Source of the DNA: Modicisalibacter tunisiensis
Lineage (GTDB): Bacteria; Pseudomonadota; Gammaproteobacteria; Pseudomonadales; Halomonadaceae
NCBI RefSeq assembly: GCF_020148005.1
Contig: NZ_JAGXFD010000001.1
Location: forward strand, 1,207,337 to 1,271,336
Reading direction: 5' to 3'
DNA: 64,000 nucleotides
The translations under genes were made by a program, and so were the position numbers. Below the pieces are notes generated by a model. The model worked only from the letters and a program-made list of their open reading frames with translations, made no database searches and was not told the origin of the DNA. Below are positions 20,596 through 31,476 of this stretch, in pieces. How positions within the stretch are numbered: position 1 is the stretch's first letter; each line of letters begins with the position of its first letter.

Positions 20596-20624
20596 TTGAC
20601 GCGAAGTGCCTGCATGCCTATAAT
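20596..20624 (+). promoter_or_regulatory. Sigma70 promoter of the S10 operon
   Basis: TTGACG (20596-20601), a 17-bp spacer and a consensus TATAAT (20619-20624). The inferred leader before rpsJ is only about 58 nt. Confidence 0.9.
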
Positions 20625-20688
20625 GCGCATCCTTTGATTGCGTGGGTAGGCGGCGACCGCCGTCGACATCCATTGGAGTGTAGGGCTA

Positions 20689-21000
20689 ATGCAGAACCAG
20701 AAGATTCGCATTCGGCTGAAGGCTTTCGATCACCGCCTGATCGACCAGTCCGCCCAGGAAATCGTGGATACCGCGAAGCGGACAGGTGCCCAGGTGCGGG
20801 GTCCGATCCCTCTGCCGACCAATCGCGAGCGCTATACCGTGCTGATCTCGCCGCACGTCAACAAGGACGCGCGTGACCAGTACGAGATTCGCACGCACAA
20901 GCGCGTGCTCGACATCGTCGAGCCGACGGAGAAGACCGTCGACGCGCTGATGAAACTCGACCTCGCCGCCGGCGTGGACGTCCAGATCAAGCTCGACTGA
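20689..21000 (+). CDS. rpsJ: 30S ribosomal protein S10 / NusE
   Basis: 103 aa. It is a 30S head protein that also acts with NusB in antitermination and binds NusG. The sequence [19 protein letters not shown] and the loop region [20 protein letters not shown] are typical. First gene of the S10 operon. Confidence 0.97.
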   Translation: MQNQKIRIRLKAFDHRLIDQSAQEIVDTAKRTGAQVRGPIPLPTNRERYTVLISPHVNKDARDQYEIRTHKRVLDIVEPTEKTVDALMKLDLAAGVDVQIKLD

Positions 21001-21145
21001 TAACACTAGACACACGCGGCACCGCGCTGGCCTGGAGCCAGCAGCAGCCGCCACGCCGGGATGGCGTCATACAACGTGCTAGTGGAATGCTCTGGAAAGG
21101 GCAGCCATAGCGGGTGATAGCCCCGTACACTATAGGAGACTGAAC

Positions 21146-21784
21146 ATGACTATCGGTTTGGTCGGTAAGAAGAGCGGCATGACCCGCGTCTTCACCGAAG
21201 ATGGCACTTCCGTGCCCGTAACCGTGATCGAGGTTGAGCCCAACCGCGTGACTCGCGTCAAGACCGTCGACAGCGACGGCTACAGCGCGGTTCAGGTGAC
21301 AACCGGCTCCCGCAAGGCCAAGCACCTCACCAAGGCGACTGCCGGTCAGTACGCCAAGGCGGGTATCGAGGCCGGTCGTTCACTGATGGAGTTCCGCCTG
21401 GCAGAAGGCGACGAGGCTCCCGAAGTGGGCGGCGAACTCTCCGTGTCCCTCTTCGAGGCTGGTCAGAAGATCGACGTGACCGGCACTTCCAAGGGTAAGG
21501 GGTACCAGGGCGCCGTTAAGCGCTGGAACTTCCGCACCCAGGACAACAGCCACGGCAACTCCCTGTCCCACCGTGCGCCTGGCTCCATCGGCCAGTGCCA
21601 GACCCCGGGGCGTGTCTTCAAGGGCAAGAAAATGGCCGGACAGATGGGCAACGAGCGCGTGACCGTTCAGAGCCTGGAAGTCGTCCGCGTCGATGCCGAT
21701 CGCAACCTGCTGCTGGTCAAGGGCGCCGTTCCGGGCGCGCCGGGCAGCGACGTGATCGTCCGCCGTGCCGTTAAAGCTCGCTGA
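21146..21784 (+). CDS. rplC: 50S ribosomal protein L3
   Basis: 212 aa. It binds near the peptidyl-transferase centre and is an early assembly protein. The methylated-glutamine region ([20 protein letters not shown]) is present. A 145-bp gap precedes it, unusually wide for this operon; the gap holds the inverted repeat GCTGGC / GCCAGC near 21027-21043 but no clear promoter. The ribosome-binding site is TAGGAG. Confidence 0.97.
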   Translation: MTIGLVGKKSGMTRVFTEDGTSVPVTVIEVEPNRVTRVKTVDSDGYSAVQVTTGSRKAKHLTKATAGQYAKAGIEAGRSLMEFRLAEGDEAPEVGGELSVSLFEAGQKIDVTGTSKGKGYQGAVKRWNFRTQDNSHGNSLSHRAPGSIGQCQTPGRVFKGKKMAGQMGNERVTVQSLEVVRVDADRNLLLVKGAVPGAPGSDVIVRRAVKAR

Positions 21785-21797
21785 GGGGTAAAGTCCG

Positions 21798-22403
21798 ATG
21801 AATCTGAATCTTGCAGGTGCTGGCGGCACCGTCGAAGTCGCCGACGCTACCTTTGGCAAAGAATTCAACGAAGCGCTGGTCCACCAGGTCGTCACCGCCT
21901 ACCTCGCGGCCGGCCGTCAGGGTACTCGCGCCCAGAAGAACCGCTCCGACGTGCGTGGCGGCGGCAAGAAGCCGTGGCGCCAGAAGGGCACCGGTCGTGC
22001 CCGCGCCGGTACCATCCGCTCGCCGCTGTGGCGTAGCGGCGGCGTGACCTTCGCGGCGCGTCCCCAGGACTACACGCAGAAGGTCAACCGCAAGATGTAT
22101 CGCGCGGCGATGCGCTCGATTCTCTCCGAGCTGATCCGCCAAGAGCGTCTGGTGGTGGTCGAGGAGTTCGCCGTCGAGACGCCCAAGACCAAGCAGCTGG
22201 TGTCCAAGCTGGGCGAGCTGGGCCTCGAGAAGGCGCTGATCGTCACCGACGAGGTCGACGAGAAGCTCTACCTGGCCGCGCGCAACATCCCCAACGTGGA
22301 TGTCGTCGATGTCCCCGCCGCCGATCCGGTGAGCCTGGTCGCCTTCGACAAGGTGCTGGTCACCGTCTCCGCCCTGCGCAAATTCGAGGAGAAGCTGGCA
22401 TGA
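21798..22403 (+). CDS. rplD: 50S ribosomal protein L4
   Basis: 201 aa. It lines the exit tunnel through its extended loop ([20 protein letters not shown]). In E. coli it also represses the S10 operon. The stop overlaps the rplW start (ATGA). Confidence 0.97.
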   Translation: MNLNLAGAGGTVEVADATFGKEFNEALVHQVVTAYLAAGRQGTRAQKNRSDVRGGGKKPWRQKGTGRARAGTIRSPLWRSGGVTFAARPQDYTQKVNRKMYRAAMRSILSELIRQERLVVVEEFAVETPKTKQLVSKLGELGLEKALIVTDEVDEKLYLAARNIPNVDVVDVPAADPVSLVAFDKVLVTVSALRKFEEKLA

Positions 22404-22696
22404 ACCAGGAACGCCTATTCAAGGTTCTGCTCGGACCGCACGTGACCGAGAAGGCTGCCATGGCCGCCGAGAACAACCAGTACGTGTTCAAGGTGGCCAG
22501 CGACGCGACCAAGCCGGAGATCAAGGCGGCCGTGCAAGCGCTGTTCGGCAAGAAGGTCGATAGCGTCCAGGTCCTCAACGTGAAGGGCAAGACCAAGCGC
22601 ACCCTGCATGGCACGGGTCTGCGCAAGGGCTACCGCAAGGCCTACGTCACGCTGGCCGCGGGCGAGACCCTCGAAGACTTCTCTGGCGCCGAATAA
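22400..22696 (+). CDS. rplW: 50S ribosomal protein L23
   Basis: 98 aa. L23 sits at the tunnel exit and docks trigger factor and SRP. The sequence [19 protein letters not shown] and the VNVKGK-type loop (LNVKGKTKR) are typical. The start overlaps the rplD stop. Confidence 0.97.
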   Translation: MNQERLFKVLLGPHVTEKAAMAAENNQYVFKVASDATKPEIKAAVQALFGKKVDSVQVLNVKGKTKRTLHGTGLRKGYRKAYVTLAAGETLEDFSGAE

Positions 22697-22713
22697 GGGC
22701 AGGAGTACGGATC

Positions 22714-23541
22714 ATGGCAGTAGTCAAGACTAAACCCACATCCGCCGGTCGCCGCCACCTGGTCAAGGTTGTCAGCGACGAGATCTACAAGGGCCGGCCC
22801 CATGCGCCGCTGCTCGAGAAGCAGTCCAAGTCCGGCGGACGTAACAATCATGGCCGCATCACCACGCGCCATGTCGGTGGTGGTCATCGTCACCATTACC
22901 GCGTGATCGACTTCAAGCGCACCAAGGATGGCATCCCGGCCATCGTCGAGCGCCTGGAGTACGATCCCAACCGCAGCGCCCACATCGCGTTGCTGAAGTA
23001 CCTGGACGGTGAGCGTCGCTACGTCATCGCGCCCAAGGGCGTGAGTGCCGGCGACCAGCTGGAATCCGGCGTGAACGCACCGATCAAGCGTGGCAACACG
23101 CTGCCGCTGCGCAACATTCCGCTGGGTTCCACCGTCCACTGCATCGAGCTCAAGCCCGGCAAGGGTGCCCAGCTCGCGCGCAGCGCCGGTGCCAGTGCTC
23201 AGCTGGTCGCCCGCGAAGGCAACTACGCCACCCTGCGTCTGCGCTCCGGCGAGATGCGCAAGGTGCTGGCCGAGTGCCGCGCGACCCTGGGAGAGGTGAG
23301 CAACTCCGAGCACAGCCTGCGTCAACTCGGCAAGGCCGGTGCCAAGCGCTGGCGGGGTGTGCGCCCGACCGTTCGCGGTGTCGCCATGAACCCGGTGGAT
23401 CACCCGCACGGTGGTGGTGAAGGTCGTACCAGCGGTGGTCGCCATCCGGTGACGCCGTGGGGGGTTCCGACCAAGGGCCACAAGACCCGCAAGAACAAGC
23501 GCACCGACAAGCTGATCGTTCGTCGCCGCAAGGCCAAGTAA
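22714..23541 (+). CDS. rplB: 50S ribosomal protein L2
   Basis: 275 aa (E. coli 273). It is needed for subunit joining and peptidyl transfer. The conserved C-terminal histidine region [15 protein letters not shown] is intact. It lies between rplW and rpsS in standard S10 order. Confidence 0.97.
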   Translation: MAVVKTKPTSAGRRHLVKVVSDEIYKGRPHAPLLEKQSKSGGRNNHGRITTRHVGGGHRHHYRVIDFKRTKDGIPAIVERLEYDPNRSAHIALLKYLDGERRYVIAPKGVSAGDQLESGVNAPIKRGNTLPLRNIPLGSTVHCIELKPGKGAQLARSAGASAQLVAREGNYATLRLRSGEMRKVLAECRATLGEVSNSEHSLRQLGKAGAKRWRGVRPTVRGVAMNPVDHPHGGGEGRTSGGRHPVTPWGVPTKGHKTRKNKRTDKLIVRRRKAK

Positions 23542-23563
23542 CAGACATTAAGAGGTAACGGCT

Positions 23564-23839
23564 GTGCCACGTTCACTGAAGAAAGGTCCCTTTATCGACC
23601 TTCATCTGCTGAAGAAGGTCGAGGCTGCAGTGGAGAAGAACGACCGCAAACCGATCAAGACCTGGTCGCGTCGTTCCATGATCCTGCCCAACATGGTCGG
23701 GCTCACCATTGCGGTCCACAATGGTCGCCAGCACGTCCCGGTGCACGTCTCCGAGGAAATGGTCGGCCACAAGCTGGGCGAATTCGCTGCCACCCGCACC
23801 TATCGCGGCCACGCGGCGGACAAGAAAGCCAAACGGTAA
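23564..23839 (+). CDS. rpsS: 30S ribosomal protein S19
   Basis: 91 aa. It forms a 30S head complex with S13. It starts with GTG ([15 protein letters not shown]) after [26 protein letters not shown] and [12 protein letters not shown] are family signatures. Confidence 0.97.
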   Translation: MPRSLKKGPFIDLHLLKKVEAAVEKNDRKPIKTWSRRSMILPNMVGLTIAVHNGRQHVPVHVSEEMVGHKLGEFAATRTYRGHAADKKAKR

Positions 23840-23857
23840 GCCGAGAGAGGATTAGAG

Positions 23858-24190
23858 ATGGAAGTCACAGCAAAGCTGCGTGGCGCTAGCTTATCCGCCC
23901 AGAAGGCCCGTTTGGTGGCTGACCAGGTGCGCGGTAAGCCGGTCGCCGAGGCACTCGATCTGCTGGCCTTCTCCCCGAAGAAGGCCGCCAAGCTGGTCAA
24001 GAAGGTGCTGCAGTCCGCCATCGCGAATGCGGAAGAAAACAACGGCATGGACATCGACGAGCTGCGTGTCTCGACCATCTGCGTCGATGAGGGCATGACG
24101 CTCAAGCGCATCCAGCCGCGCGCCAAGGGCCGTGCGGATCGCATTTTGAAGCGCACTTGCCACATCACCGTCAAGGTAGCCGAGAAGTAG
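23858..24190 (+). CDS. rplV: 50S ribosomal protein L22
   Basis: 110 aa. Its beta-hairpin reaches the exit tunnel and is a macrolide-resistance target in mutants. [20 protein letters not shown] is the conserved hairpin sequence. It lies 11 nt before rpsC. Confidence 0.97.
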   Translation: MEVTAKLRGASLSAQKARLVADQVRGKPVAEALDLLAFSPKKAAKLVKKVLQSAIANAEENNGMDIDELRVSTICVDEGMTLKRIQPRAKGRADRILKRTCHITVKVAEK

Positions 24191-24201
24191 GAGTCGACCA
24201 G

Positions 24202-24903
24202 ATGGGTCAGAAAGTAAATCCGACAGGCATTCGGCTGGGTATCGTCAAGGACCACACGTCCGTCTGGTACGCCGAGCGCGGTGCCTACGCCGACAAGCTG
24301 AACAACGATCTCGAAGTGCGTCGCTTCCTGGAGCAGCGTCTCAAGAACGCCTCCGTGAGCCGCATCACCATCGAGCGTCCCGCCAACAACGCGCGCATCA
24401 CGATTCACACCGCGCGTCCGGGCATCGTGATCGGCAAGAAGGGCGAGGACGTCGATCGTCTGCGCCGTGAGGTCACCGAGATGATGGGCGTGCCGGTGCA
24501 CGTCAACATCGAGGAAGTCCGCAAGCCGGAACTCGACGCCCAGCTCGTCGCGCAGAACGTCTGCGGCCAGCTCGAGCGTCGCGTGATGTTCCGTCGCGCC
24601 ATGAAGCGTGCCGTGCAGAACGCCATGCGCCTGGGTGCCGGCGGCATCAAGATCCAGCTGTCCGGTCGTCTCGGCGGCGCCGAGATCGCCCGTACCGAGT
24701 GGTACCGCGAAGGCCGTGTGCCGCTGCACACCCTGCGTGCGGACATCGATTACGCGACCTACGAAGCCCACACCACCTACGGCGTCATCGGCGTCAAGGT
24801 GTGGATCTTCAAGGGTGAAATCCTCGGGGGCATCGAAGAGGTGCGCGCCAAGCAGAAGCAGCAGCAGAACCAGGGCGCACCCAAGAAGAAAGGTTCCAAG
24901 TAA
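24202..24903 (+). CDS. rpsC: 30S ribosomal protein S3
   Basis: 233 aa. The start [14 protein letters not shown] is the conserved N-terminus; a longer frame overlapping rplV is rejected. The KH domain with the loop [13 protein letters not shown] and the C-terminal domain at the mRNA entry channel are complete. Confidence 0.97.
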   Translation: MGQKVNPTGIRLGIVKDHTSVWYAERGAYADKLNNDLEVRRFLEQRLKNASVSRITIERPANNARITIHTARPGIVIGKKGEDVDRLRREVTEMMGVPVHVNIEEVRKPELDAQLVAQNVCGQLERRVMFRRAMKRAVQNAMRLGAGGIKIQLSGRLGGAEIARTEWYREGRVPLHTLRADIDYATYEAHTTYGVIGVKVWIFKGEILGGIEEVRAKQKQQQNQGAPKKKGSK

Positions 24904-24918
24904 GGGGAGATGTAGTCG

Positions 24919-25332
24919 ATGTTACAACCCAAGCGTACGAAGTTCCGCAAGGTGCAGAAGGGCCGCAACCGTGGCCTGGCGCATCGCGGCAGCAAGGTGA
25001 GCTTCGGCGAGTACGGCCTCAAGGCTACCGGTCGCGGTCGCGTGACCGCGCGCCAGATCGAGGCCGGCCGTCGTGCCATCACTCGTCACGTCAAGCGTGG
25101 CGGCAAGATCTGGATTCGCGTCTTCCCGGACAAGCCGATTTCCAACAAGCCGCTGGAAGTCCGTATGGGTAAGGGCAAGGGCTCCGTCGAGTACTGGGTC
25201 GCGCAGATCCAGCCCGGCAAGGTGCTCTACGAGATCGAGGGGGTTCCCGAGGAGCTGGCGCGTGAAGCCTTCGCACTGGCGGCCCAGAAATTCCCGGTCT
25301 CGACCACCTTTGTGAAACGGACGGTGATGTGA
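24919..25332 (+). CDS. rplP: 50S ribosomal protein L16
   Basis: 137 aa. It lies near the A-site t[22 protein letters not shown] and the segment [20 protein letters not shown] are diagnostic. Arg81 of E. coli L16, a hydroxylation target, falls in a conserved stretch. The stop overlaps the rpmC start (TGATG). Confidence 0.97.
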   Translation: MLQPKRTKFRKVQKGRNRGLAHRGSKVSFGEYGLKATGRGRVTARQIEAGRRAITRHVKRGGKIWIRVFPDKPISNKPLEVRMGKGKGSVEYWVAQIQPGKVLYEIEGVPEELAREAFALAAQKFPVSTTFVKRTVM

Positions 25333-25523
25333 TGAAAGCCCAGGAAATTCGTGAAAAATCGGTCGAAGCGCTGCAGGAGCAGCTTTTCGAACTCCTCCGC
25401 GAGCAGTTCAACCTGCGCATGCAGAAGGCCACCGGCCAGTTGAGCCAGACGCATCTGCTCAAGCAGGTACGCCGGGACATCGCCCGCGTGAAGACGGTGC
25501 TCAACGAGAAGGCAGGTGACTGA
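25332..25523 (+). CDS. rpmC: 50S ribosomal protein L29
   Basis: 63 aa two-helix protein next to L23 at the tunnel exit. The ATG at 25332 shares bases with the rplP stop, implying translational coupling. Sequence [18 protein letters not shown]. Confidence 0.96.
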   Translation: MKAQEIREKSVEALQEQLFELLREQFNLRMQKATGQLSQTHLLKQVRRDIARVKTVLNEKAGD

Positions 25524-25524
25524 G

Positions 25525-25785
25525 ATGGCCGAAGAGAAGAAAGCTCGTACGCTCACCGGCAAGGTGGTGAGCGACAAGATGGACAAGTCCATTGTCGTCA
25601 TGATCGAGCGCCGCGTGCGCCATCCGATCTACGGCAAGTACATGAAGCGCTCCACCAAGCTGCACGCCCACGACGAGGCGAACCAGGCGAAGCTGGGCGA
25701 CACGGTTTCCATCGAGGAATGCCGTCCGCTGTCGAAGCGCAAGTCCTGGACGCTGGTCGAGGTCGTCGAGCAGGCCAAGGGCTGA
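25525..25785 (+). CDS. rpsQ: 30S ribosomal protein S17
   Basis: 86 aa OB-fold primary 16S-binding protein. The start at 25525 ([20 protein letters not shown]) follows the rpmC stop directly. [17 protein letters not shown] is conserved. Last gene of the S10 operon. Confidence 0.97.
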   Translation: MAEEKKARTLTGKVVSDKMDKSIVVMIERRVRHPIYGKYMKRSTKLHAHDEANQAKLGDTVSIEECRPLSKRKSWTLVEVVEQAKG

Positions 25786-25835
25786 ACGGCTCGCGCCTGA
25801 AACCAGTGCAGTCAGATTAGGTTTGGAGAAAACCG

Positions 25836-26207
25836 ATGATTCAGACTCAGACAATGCTGGATGTCGCCGACAACAGCGGGGCGCGCCGGGTGCAGTGCAT
25901 CAAGGTGTTGGGCGGTTCCCACCGCCGCTACGCCCGCGTGGGTGACATCATCAAGGTAACGGTGAAGGAAGCCATCCCCCGTGGCAAGGTCAAGAAGGGC
26001 CAGGTCATGAAGGCGGTCGTGGTTCGCACCCGCAGTGGCGTCCGTCGTAACGACGGTTCGCTGATCCGCTTCGACGGAAATGCGGCGGTTCTGTTGAACA
26101 ACACCAACGAACAGCCGGTCGGCACCCGTATCTTCGGGCCGGTCACTCGTGAGCTCCGCACCGAGAAGTTCATGAAGATCATTTCCTTGGCGCCCGAAGT
26201 GCTGTAA
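25836..26207 (+). CDS. rplN: 50S ribosomal protein L14
   Basis: 123 aa. It contacts 16S rRNA in an intersubunit bridge. [18 protein letters not shown] and [20 protein letters not shown] are diagnostic. It opens the spc gene set after a 50-bp gap with no clear promoter. Confidence 0.97.
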   Translation: MIQTQTMLDVADNSGARRVQCIKVLGGSHRRYARVGDIIKVTVKEAIPRGKVKKGQVMKAVVVRTRSGVRRNDGSLIRFDGNAAVLLNNTNEQPVGTRIFGPVTRELRTEKFMKIISLAPEVL

Positions 26208-26221
26208 GGAGCGAGGCGGAT

Positions 26222-26539
26222 ATGCAAAAGATCAAACGTGACGATGAAGTGGTCGTCATCGCCGGCAAGGACAAGGGCAAGCGGGGCACGATCAAGCGTG
26301 TCCTCAAGGACGGCCGTTACGTCGTCTCAGGTGTGAACATGATCAAGCGTCACACCAAGCCCAACCCCATGCTGGGCAACCAGGGGGGTATCGTCGAGCG
26401 CGAGGCTCCGATTCACGCGTCCAACGTGGCCATCTTCAACGCGGAGACCGGCAAAGCGGATCGCGTCGGCTTCCAGGTTCAGGAAGACGGTACCAAGGTA
26501 CGTATCTACAAGTCGACGCAGAAGCAGATCGACGCCTAA
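26222..26539 (+). CDS. rplX: 50S ribosomal protein L24
   Basis: 105 aa KOW-motif protein that initiates 50S assembly and sits at the tunnel exit. The KOW segment [20 protein letters not shown] is at residues 6-25. Confidence 0.97.
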   Translation: MQKIKRDDEVVVIAGKDKGKRGTIKRVLKDGRYVVSGVNMIKRHTKPNPMLGNQGGIVEREAPIHASNVAIFNAETGKADRVGFQVQEDGTKVRIYKSTQKQIDA

Positions 26540-26557
26540 CGCGAGTCGGATAGCAAA

Positions 26558-27097
26558 ATGGCGAACTTGAAAGAACGTTATCAGAACGAGGTGATGGCTA
26601 AGCTGCAGGAGCAGTTCAGCTATGCCAACGTGATGCAGGTACCCCGGATCACCAAAGTGACCCTGAACATGGGTATCGGCGATGCGACCAGTGACAAGAA
26701 GCTGATCGACAACGCCATCGGCGACCTGGAGAAGCTCTCCGGTCAGAAGCCGATGGTGACCAAGGCACGCAAGTCCATCGCGGGCTTCAAGGTCCGTGAG
26801 GGCTGGCCGATCGGCATCAAGGTCACTCTGCGTCGCGAGCGCATGTGGGACTTCCTCGACCGTCTGGTGAACGTGGCGATTCCGCGCGTTCGCGACTTCC
26901 GGGGCCTGAACCCGAAGTCCTTCGACGGCCGTGGCAACTACTCCATGGGGGTGCGTGAGCAGATCATCTTCCCGGAGATCGAATATGATAAGATCGATCG
27001 GATCCGTGGTCTCGATGTCACCATCACCACCACTGCCAACAGCGATGAAGAAGGCCGTGCGCTGCTGAGCGCGCTGAACTTCCCGTTCAAGAAATAA
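26558..27097 (+). CDS. rplE: 50S ribosomal protein L5
   Basis: 179 aa. It binds 5S rRNA and contacts P-site tRNA and S13. [14 protein letters not shown] and the segment [20 protein letters not shown] are conserved. Confidence 0.97.
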   Translation: MANLKERYQNEVMAKLQEQFSYANVMQVPRITKVTLNMGIGDATSDKKLIDNAIGDLEKLSGQKPMVTKARKSIAGFKVREGWPIGIKVTLRRERMWDFLDRLVNVAIPRVRDFRGLNPKSFDGRGNYSMGVREQIIFPEIEYDKIDRIRGLDVTITTTANSDEEGRALLSALNFPFKK

Positions 27098-27107
27098 GGG
27101 TGGGATC

Positions 27108-27413
27108 ATGGCAAAGAAAAGCATGGTAGAGCGTGAGCTCAAGCGCGCGAAGCTGGCCGACAAGTACGCCGCCAAGCGTGCCGAGCTCAAGACCGTCATC
27201 TATGACGTCAACGCTTCCGATGAAGAGCGCTTCGACGCCCAGCTGAAGCTGCAGTCGTTGCCGCGCGATTCCAGTCCGGTCCGTCAGCGCAACCGCTGCC
27301 GGATCACTGGCCGTCCGCACGGCTACTACAACAAGTTCGGCCTCGGCCGCAACAAGCTGCGTGAAGCCGCCATGCGTGGCGACGTGCCCGGACTCAAGAA
27401 GTCCAGCTGGTAA
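27108..27413 (+). CDS. rpsN: 30S ribosomal protein S14, zinc-free type
   Basis: 101 aa long form without the CXXC zinc knuckles of the short paralogue. The C-terminal [20 protein letters not shown] is typical. The long form needs no zinc. Confidence 0.97.
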   Translation: MAKKSMVERELKRAKLADKYAAKRAELKTVIYDVNASDEERFDAQLKLQSLPRDSSPVRQRNRCRITGRPHGYYNKFGLGRNKLREAAMRGDVPGLKKSSW

Positions 27414-27444
27414 CGCCACGTAGAATCATCAGGAGCGCAACGTA

Positions 27445-27837
27445 ATGAGCATGCAAGATACGCTGGCGGATATGTTCACCCGTATCCGCAATGCGCAGAT
27501 GGCCACCAAGGAGGCGGTTTCCATGCCGTCCTCCAAGCTCAAGGTCGAGGTGGCCCGCGTATTGAAGGAAGAGGGTTACATCACCGACTACACCGTGGCC
27601 GAAAGCGCCAAGCCGGAGTTGTCCGTGGTCCTCAAGTACTTCGAGGGCAAGCCGGTCATCGAACACATCCAGCGCGCCTCCAAGCCGTCCCTGCGCAGCT
27701 ACAAGGGCAAGGACGAGCTGCCGAAGGTCGCTGATGGCCTGGGCGTCGCGATCGTTTCCACCTCCCGGGGCGTGATGACCGATCGTGCGGCGCGGCAGGC
27801 CGGTGTCGGCGGTGAAGTCATCTGCACCGTATTCTAG
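27445..27837 (+). CDS. rpsH: 30S ribosomal protein S8
   Basis: 130 aa. It binds the central domain of 16S rRNA and, in E. coli, represses the spc operon at the rplE start. The C-terminal [20 protein letters not shown] is a signature. Nine nucleotides separate it from rplF. Confidence 0.97.
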   Translation: MSMQDTLADMFTRIRNAQMATKEAVSMPSSKLKVEVARVLKEEGYITDYTVAESAKPELSVVLKYFEGKPVIEHIQRASKPSLRSYKGKDELPKVADGLGVAIVSTSRGVMTDRAARQAGVGGEVICTVF

Positions 27838-27846
27838 GAGTGACGA

Positions 27847-28377
27847 ATGTCCCGCGTAGCCAAATATCCGGTTAAACTGCCGAGCGGCGTCGAGTTCAAG
27901 CTCGACGGCGACCAGCTGACCGTCAAGGGCGGTCAGGGCACGCTGTCCATGACCGTTCACCCCGACGTGGTGATCGGCCAGGAAGAAGGCCAGCTGACCT
28001 TTGCGCCGAGCGAGTCGGCCAAGAGCTGGGCGATGGCAGGTACCACCCGCGCACTGGTCCAGAACATGGTCACCGGTGTGTCCGAAGGGTTCTCCCGGAC
28101 CCTCGAGATCAATGGCGTCGGCTATCGTGCCCAGGCAAGTGGCAAGACGCTCAATCTGACACTCGGCTTCTCTCATCCGGTCGAATACGCGCTGCCCGAG
28201 GGTGTCTCGGCGGAAACGCCCAAGAACACCACTATCGTGCTCAAGAGCGCGAGCAAGCAGCAGCTCGGCCAGGTGGCAGCGGAAATCCGCGCCTTCCGTC
28301 CGCCCGAACCCTACAAGGGCAAGGGTATCCGGTACGGCGACGAGCAGGTCCGCCGCAAAGAAGCCAAGAAGAAGTAA
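27847..28377 (+). CDS. rplF: 50S ribosomal protein L6
   Basis: 176 aa. It lies beneath the L7/L12 stalk near the factor-binding site. It is a two-fold repeat domain protein; the C-terminal signature [20 protein letters not shown] is intact. Confidence 0.97.
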   Translation: MSRVAKYPVKLPSGVEFKLDGDQLTVKGGQGTLSMTVHPDVVIGQEEGQLTFAPSESAKSWAMAGTTRALVQNMVTGVSEGFSRTLEINGVGYRAQASGKTLNLTLGFSHPVEYALPEGVSAETPKNTTIVLKSASKQQLGQVAAEIRAFRPPEPYKGKGIRYGDEQVRRKEAKKK

Positions 28378-28386
28378 GGCAGGGTT

Positions 28387-28737
28387 ATGAACGCGAAGAA
28401 AGAATCTCGTCTCCGTCGTGCCCGCCGCGCTCGCGCCAAGATCCGCGAGCTGGGCGTGTATCGCCTGTGCGTCAACCGTACGCCGCGCCACATCTACGCG
28501 CAGATTATCTCGCCGGAAGGCGACCGCGTGCTGGCCAGCGCCTCCACGCTCGACAAGAGCCTGCGCGAGGGCGGTACCGGCAACACTGACGCCGCCGCCA
28601 AGGTTGGTGCGATGATTGCCGAACGCGCCAAGGAAGCGGGTATCACCCAGGTAGCCTTCGACCGTGCCGGTTTCAAGTACCACGGTCGCGTCAAGGCCCT
28701 GGCCGATGCCGCACGTGAAGGCGGCCTGGAATTCTAA
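28387..28737 (+). CDS. rplR: 50S ribosomal protein L18
   Basis: 116 aa 5S rRNA-binding protein with a basic N-terminus ([16 protein letters not shown]). The C-terminal [20 protein letters not shown] is the conserved 5S-contact region. Confidence 0.97.
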   Translation: MNAKKESRLRRARRARAKIRELGVYRLCVNRTPRHIYAQIISPEGDRVLASASTLDKSLREGGTGNTDAAAKVGAMIAERAKEAGITQVAFDRAGFKYHGRVKALADAAREGGLEF

Positions 28738-28748
28738 AGGGTTTTACG

Positions 28749-29249
28749 ATGGCGAATATCGAACAGAAAGGCGGCGACCTGCAGGAAAAGCTGGTGCAGG
28801 TCAACCGTGTCGCCAAGGTGGTCAAGGGCGGCCGCATCTTCGGTTTCACCGCACTGACCGTCGTCGGTGACGGCAACGGCCGCGTCGGTTTCGGTCGCGG
28901 CAAGGCCCGCGAGGTGCCGGTCGCGATCCAGAAGGCGATGGACCAGGCCCGCCGCAACATGGTCAAGGTCAGCCTGCGTGGCAGCACGCTGCAGTACCCG
29001 GTGAAGGCCCGTCACGGCGCCTCCAAGGTGTACATGCAGCCGGCGTCCGAAGGTACCGGGATCATCGCCGGTGGCGCCATGCGCTCCGTGCTCGAGCTGG
29101 CCGGTGTCCACGACGTCCTGGCCAAGTGCTACGGCTCCACCAATCCGGTGAACGTGGTCCGCGCGACCATCAACGGCCTGGCCTCCATGCAAGCGCCGGA
29201 AGACATCGCCGCCAAGCGCGGTCTGTCCGTCGAAGAGATCGCGGGGTAA
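28749..29249 (+). CDS. rpsE: 30S ribosomal protein S5
   Basis: 166 aa. It shapes decoding accuracy and the mRNA helicase site. The N-terminal double-stranded RNA-binding-like domain contains the spectinomycin-site loop ([18 protein letters not shown]), which is wild-type-like. [16 protein letters not shown] is conserved. Confidence 0.97.
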   Translation: MANIEQKGGDLQEKLVQVNRVAKVVKGGRIFGFTALTVVGDGNGRVGFGRGKAREVPVAIQKAMDQARRNMVKVSLRGSTLQYPVKARHGASKVYMQPASEGTGIIAGGAMRSVLELAGVHDVLAKCYGSTNPVNVVRATINGLASMQAPEDIAAKRGLSVEEIAG

Positions 29250-29255
29250 GGCACC

Positions 29256-29438
29256 ATGGCAGCGAAGATCAAGGTTACCCAGGTTCGCAGCACCATCGGC
29301 GTTCTGGAAAAGCACAAGGCCACCATGCGCGGTCTTGGGCTGCGCCGCATCGGTCACACCGTCGAGTTGGAAGACACCCCTGCCGTACGCGGTATGGTCA
29401 ACAAGGTTAACTACCTTGTGCGTGTTGAGGGAGAGTAA
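29256..29438 (+). CDS. rpmD: 50S ribosomal protein L30
   Basis: 60 aa. Sequence [20 protein letters not shown] and [20 protein letters not shown] are typical. It lies between rpsE and rplO with 6-nt and 3-nt gaps. Confidence 0.97.
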   Translation: MAAKIKVTQVRSTIGVLEKHKATMRGLGLRRIGHTVELEDTPAVRGMVNKVNYLVRVEGE

Positions 29439-29441
29439 TCC

Positions 29442-29876
29442 ATGAAACTCAATAGCCTGAGCCCGGCACCGGGCTCCAAGCACGCCGAGAAGCGTGTCGG
29501 CCGTGGCATCGGCTCCGGTCTGGGCAAGACCGGCGGCCGCGGCCACAAGGGCCAGAAGTCTCGTACCGGCGGCGGCGTCAAGCCCGGTTTCGAGGGCGGC
29601 CAGATGCCGCTGCAGCGTCGTCTGCCGAAGTTCGGCTTCACCTCCGCGAAATCGATGGTTTCCGAAGAGGTGCGCCTGGACGAGCTGGCACGGGTCGAGG
29701 GCGATGTCGCCGACCTGGAGACGCTGAAGAAGGCCAACGTGCTCAAGGATGCCACGCGCTTCGCGAAGGTCATCCTTTCCGGCGAACTGAACAAGGCGGT
29801 CACCGTGCGCGGACTCAAGGTCACCAAGGGTGCCCGTGCCGCGATCGAGGCCGCCGGCGGCAAGGTCGAGGACTAA
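29442..29876 (+). CDS. rplO: 50S ribosomal protein L15
   Basis: 144 aa late-assembly protein. The glycine- and arginine-rich N-terminal extension ([20 protein letters not shown]) threads into 23S rRNA. The stop is immediately followed by the secY ATG. Confidence 0.97.
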   Translation: MKLNSLSPAPGSKHAEKRVGRGIGSGLGKTGGRGHKGQKSRTGGGVKPGFEGGQMPLQRRLPKFGFTSAKSMVSEEVRLDELARVEGDVADLETLKKANVLKDATRFAKVILSGELNKAVTVRGLKVTKGARAAIEAAGGKVED

Positions 29877-31208
29877 ATGGCTAAGTCAGGAAACATGCCG
29901 GCAACGGGGGGCGGCTTGAGTGAACTCTGGGCGCGTCTGCGCTTCGTGTTCATCGCCATCGTGGTGTACCGCATCGGTTCCCACATTCCCGTTCCCGGTA
30001 TCGATCCTGACCAGCTCGCTGCCTTGTTCAGGGAAAATCAGGGCACCATCCTGGGCATGTTCAACATGTTCTCCGGGGGTGCACTGTCACGCATGAGTAT
30101 CCTGGCGCTGGGGATCATGCCCTACATCTCCGCGTCGATCATCATGCAGCTTCTGACGGCGGTCTCGCCCCAGCTCGAGCAGCTGAAGAAGGAAGGTGAG
30201 GCCGGCCGGCGCAAGATCAGCCAGTACACCCGCTACGGCACCGTGGTACTGGCCTTGATCCAGGCGACCGGCATGGCAGTCGGTCTGGTCGGACAGGGCG
30301 TGACCTATACCAGCGACTTCAGCTTCTACTTCACCGCGATCGTCTCGTTCGTCGCCGGTGCGGTGTTCTTGATGTGGCTGGGCGAGCAGATTACCGAGAA
30401 GGGGATCGGCAACGGCATCTCGCTGATCATCTTCGCGGGGATCGTCGCCGGGCTTCCCGGGGCGATCGGTCAGTCCTTCGAACTGGCGCGCAACGATGGC
30501 GCGTGGAATGTCCTGCCGCTGCTGGCGCTTTCCGTGCTGGCAATCGCCACCGTGGCGTTCGTGGTGTTCATCGAGCGCGGCCAGCGCCGCATCACGGTGA
30601 ACTACCCGCGTCGCCAGGTCGGCAACAAGATGTATGCTGGGCAGAGCAGCTACCTGCCGCTCAAGGTCAACATGGCCGGGGTCATTCCGGCGATCTTCGC
30701 CTCGAGCATCCTGCTGTTCCCCGCGTCGATCGGCCAGTGGCTGGGATCGGCCAAGGGCTTCGAATGGCTGCAGGCCATCTCCCAGTCCCTGGGGCCGGGG
30801 CAGCCGCTGTACATCTTGCTTTTCGCCGCGGCAGTGGTATTCTTCTGCTTCTTTTACACGGCGCTGGTCTTCAATCCCAAGGACGTGGCCGACAACCTCA
30901 AGAAGTCTGGTGCGTTCCTGCCGGGTATCCGTCCCGGTGAGCAGACCGCTCGCTACGTCGACAAGGTGATGACGCGCCTGACGCTGTTCGGTGCCCTCTA
31001 CATCACCGCCGTTTCCCTGATGCCCCAGTTCCTGATCATCGCATGGAACGTTCCGTTCTTCTTCGGCGGAACCTCGTTGCTGATCGTGGTCGTGGTCATC
31101 ATGGACTTCATGGCGCAGGTTCAGTCGCATCTGATGTCGCACCAGTACGAGTCGGTGATGAAGAAGTCCAACCTGAAAGGCTACGGAAGCGGCGGCCTGA
31201 TGCGCTGA
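29877..31208 (+). CDS. secY: Preprotein translocase subunit SecY
   Basis: 443 aa, ten membrane helices. It is the central channel of the Sec translocon, with SecE (4110-4478 here). The plug and lateral-gate regions and the cytoplasmic loop [20 protein letters not shown] are intact. The ATG at 29877 directly follows the rplO TAA, so translation is coupled. Confidence 0.97.
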   Translation: MAKSGNMPATGGGLSELWARLRFVFIAIVVYRIGSHIPVPGIDPDQLAALFRENQGTILGMFNMFSGGALSRMSILALGIMPYISASIIMQLLTAVSPQLEQLKKEGEAGRRKISQYTRYGTVVLALIQATGMAVGLVGQGVTYTSDFSFYFTAIVSFVAGAVFLMWLGEQITEKGIGNGISLIIFAGIVAGLPGAIGQSFELARNDGAWNVLPLLALSVLAIATVAFVVFIERGQRRITVNYPRRQVGNKMYAGQSSYLPLKVNMAGVIPAIFASSILLFPASIGQWLGSAKGFEWLQAISQSLGPGQPLYILLFAAAVVFFCFFYTALVFNPKDVADNLKKSGAFLPGIRPGEQTARYVDKVMTRLTLFGALYITAVSLMPQFLIIAWNVPFFFGGTSLLIVVVVIMDFMAQVQSHLMSHQYESVMKKSNLKGYGSGGLMR

Positions 31209-31239
31209 GCATCGCGCCTGCCGCGTAATGGAGAGAACG

Positions 31240-31353
31240 ATGAAAGTTCGAGCTTCCGTCAAGAAAATGTGCCGCAACTGCAAGATCATTCGGCGTAATG
31301 GCGCGGTTCGCGTCATCTGCACCGAGCCGCGGCACAAGCAGCGCCAGGGCTGA
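31240..31353 (+). CDS. rpmJ: 50S ribosomal protein L36, zinc-binding type
   Basis: 37 aa. Residues C11, C14, C27 and H32 form the zinc site (CRNC...C...H), so this is the zinc-dependent form. It starts 31 nt after secY with GGAGAG upstream. It ends the spc operon. Confidence 0.96.
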   Translation: MKVRASVKKMCRNCKIIRRNGAVRVICTEPRHKQRQG

Positions 31354-31380
31354 TCTGCCGCTGTTTCAATGCGGGCGCCG

Positions 31381-31418
31381 GCTTACGCCCTTGTCCCGGG
31401 AGGGACAAAGGTGTAAGC
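31381..31418 (+). promoter_or_regulatory. Alpha-operon leader hairpin
   Basis: Arms 31381-31397 and 31402-31418 pair over 17 positions with one C-A mismatch and one G-U pair, closed by GGGA. In E. coli, S4 represses the operon at a pseudoknot upstream of rpsM; this structure lies in the same gap and may be its counterpart. There is no T run, so it is unlikely to be a simple terminator. Confidence 0.55.
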
Positions 31419-31476
31419 TGTTGCGCCCTTTGTAGATGACCAATCGAGCAAGCCGCTCAAATTTCGGAGAAAGCTG

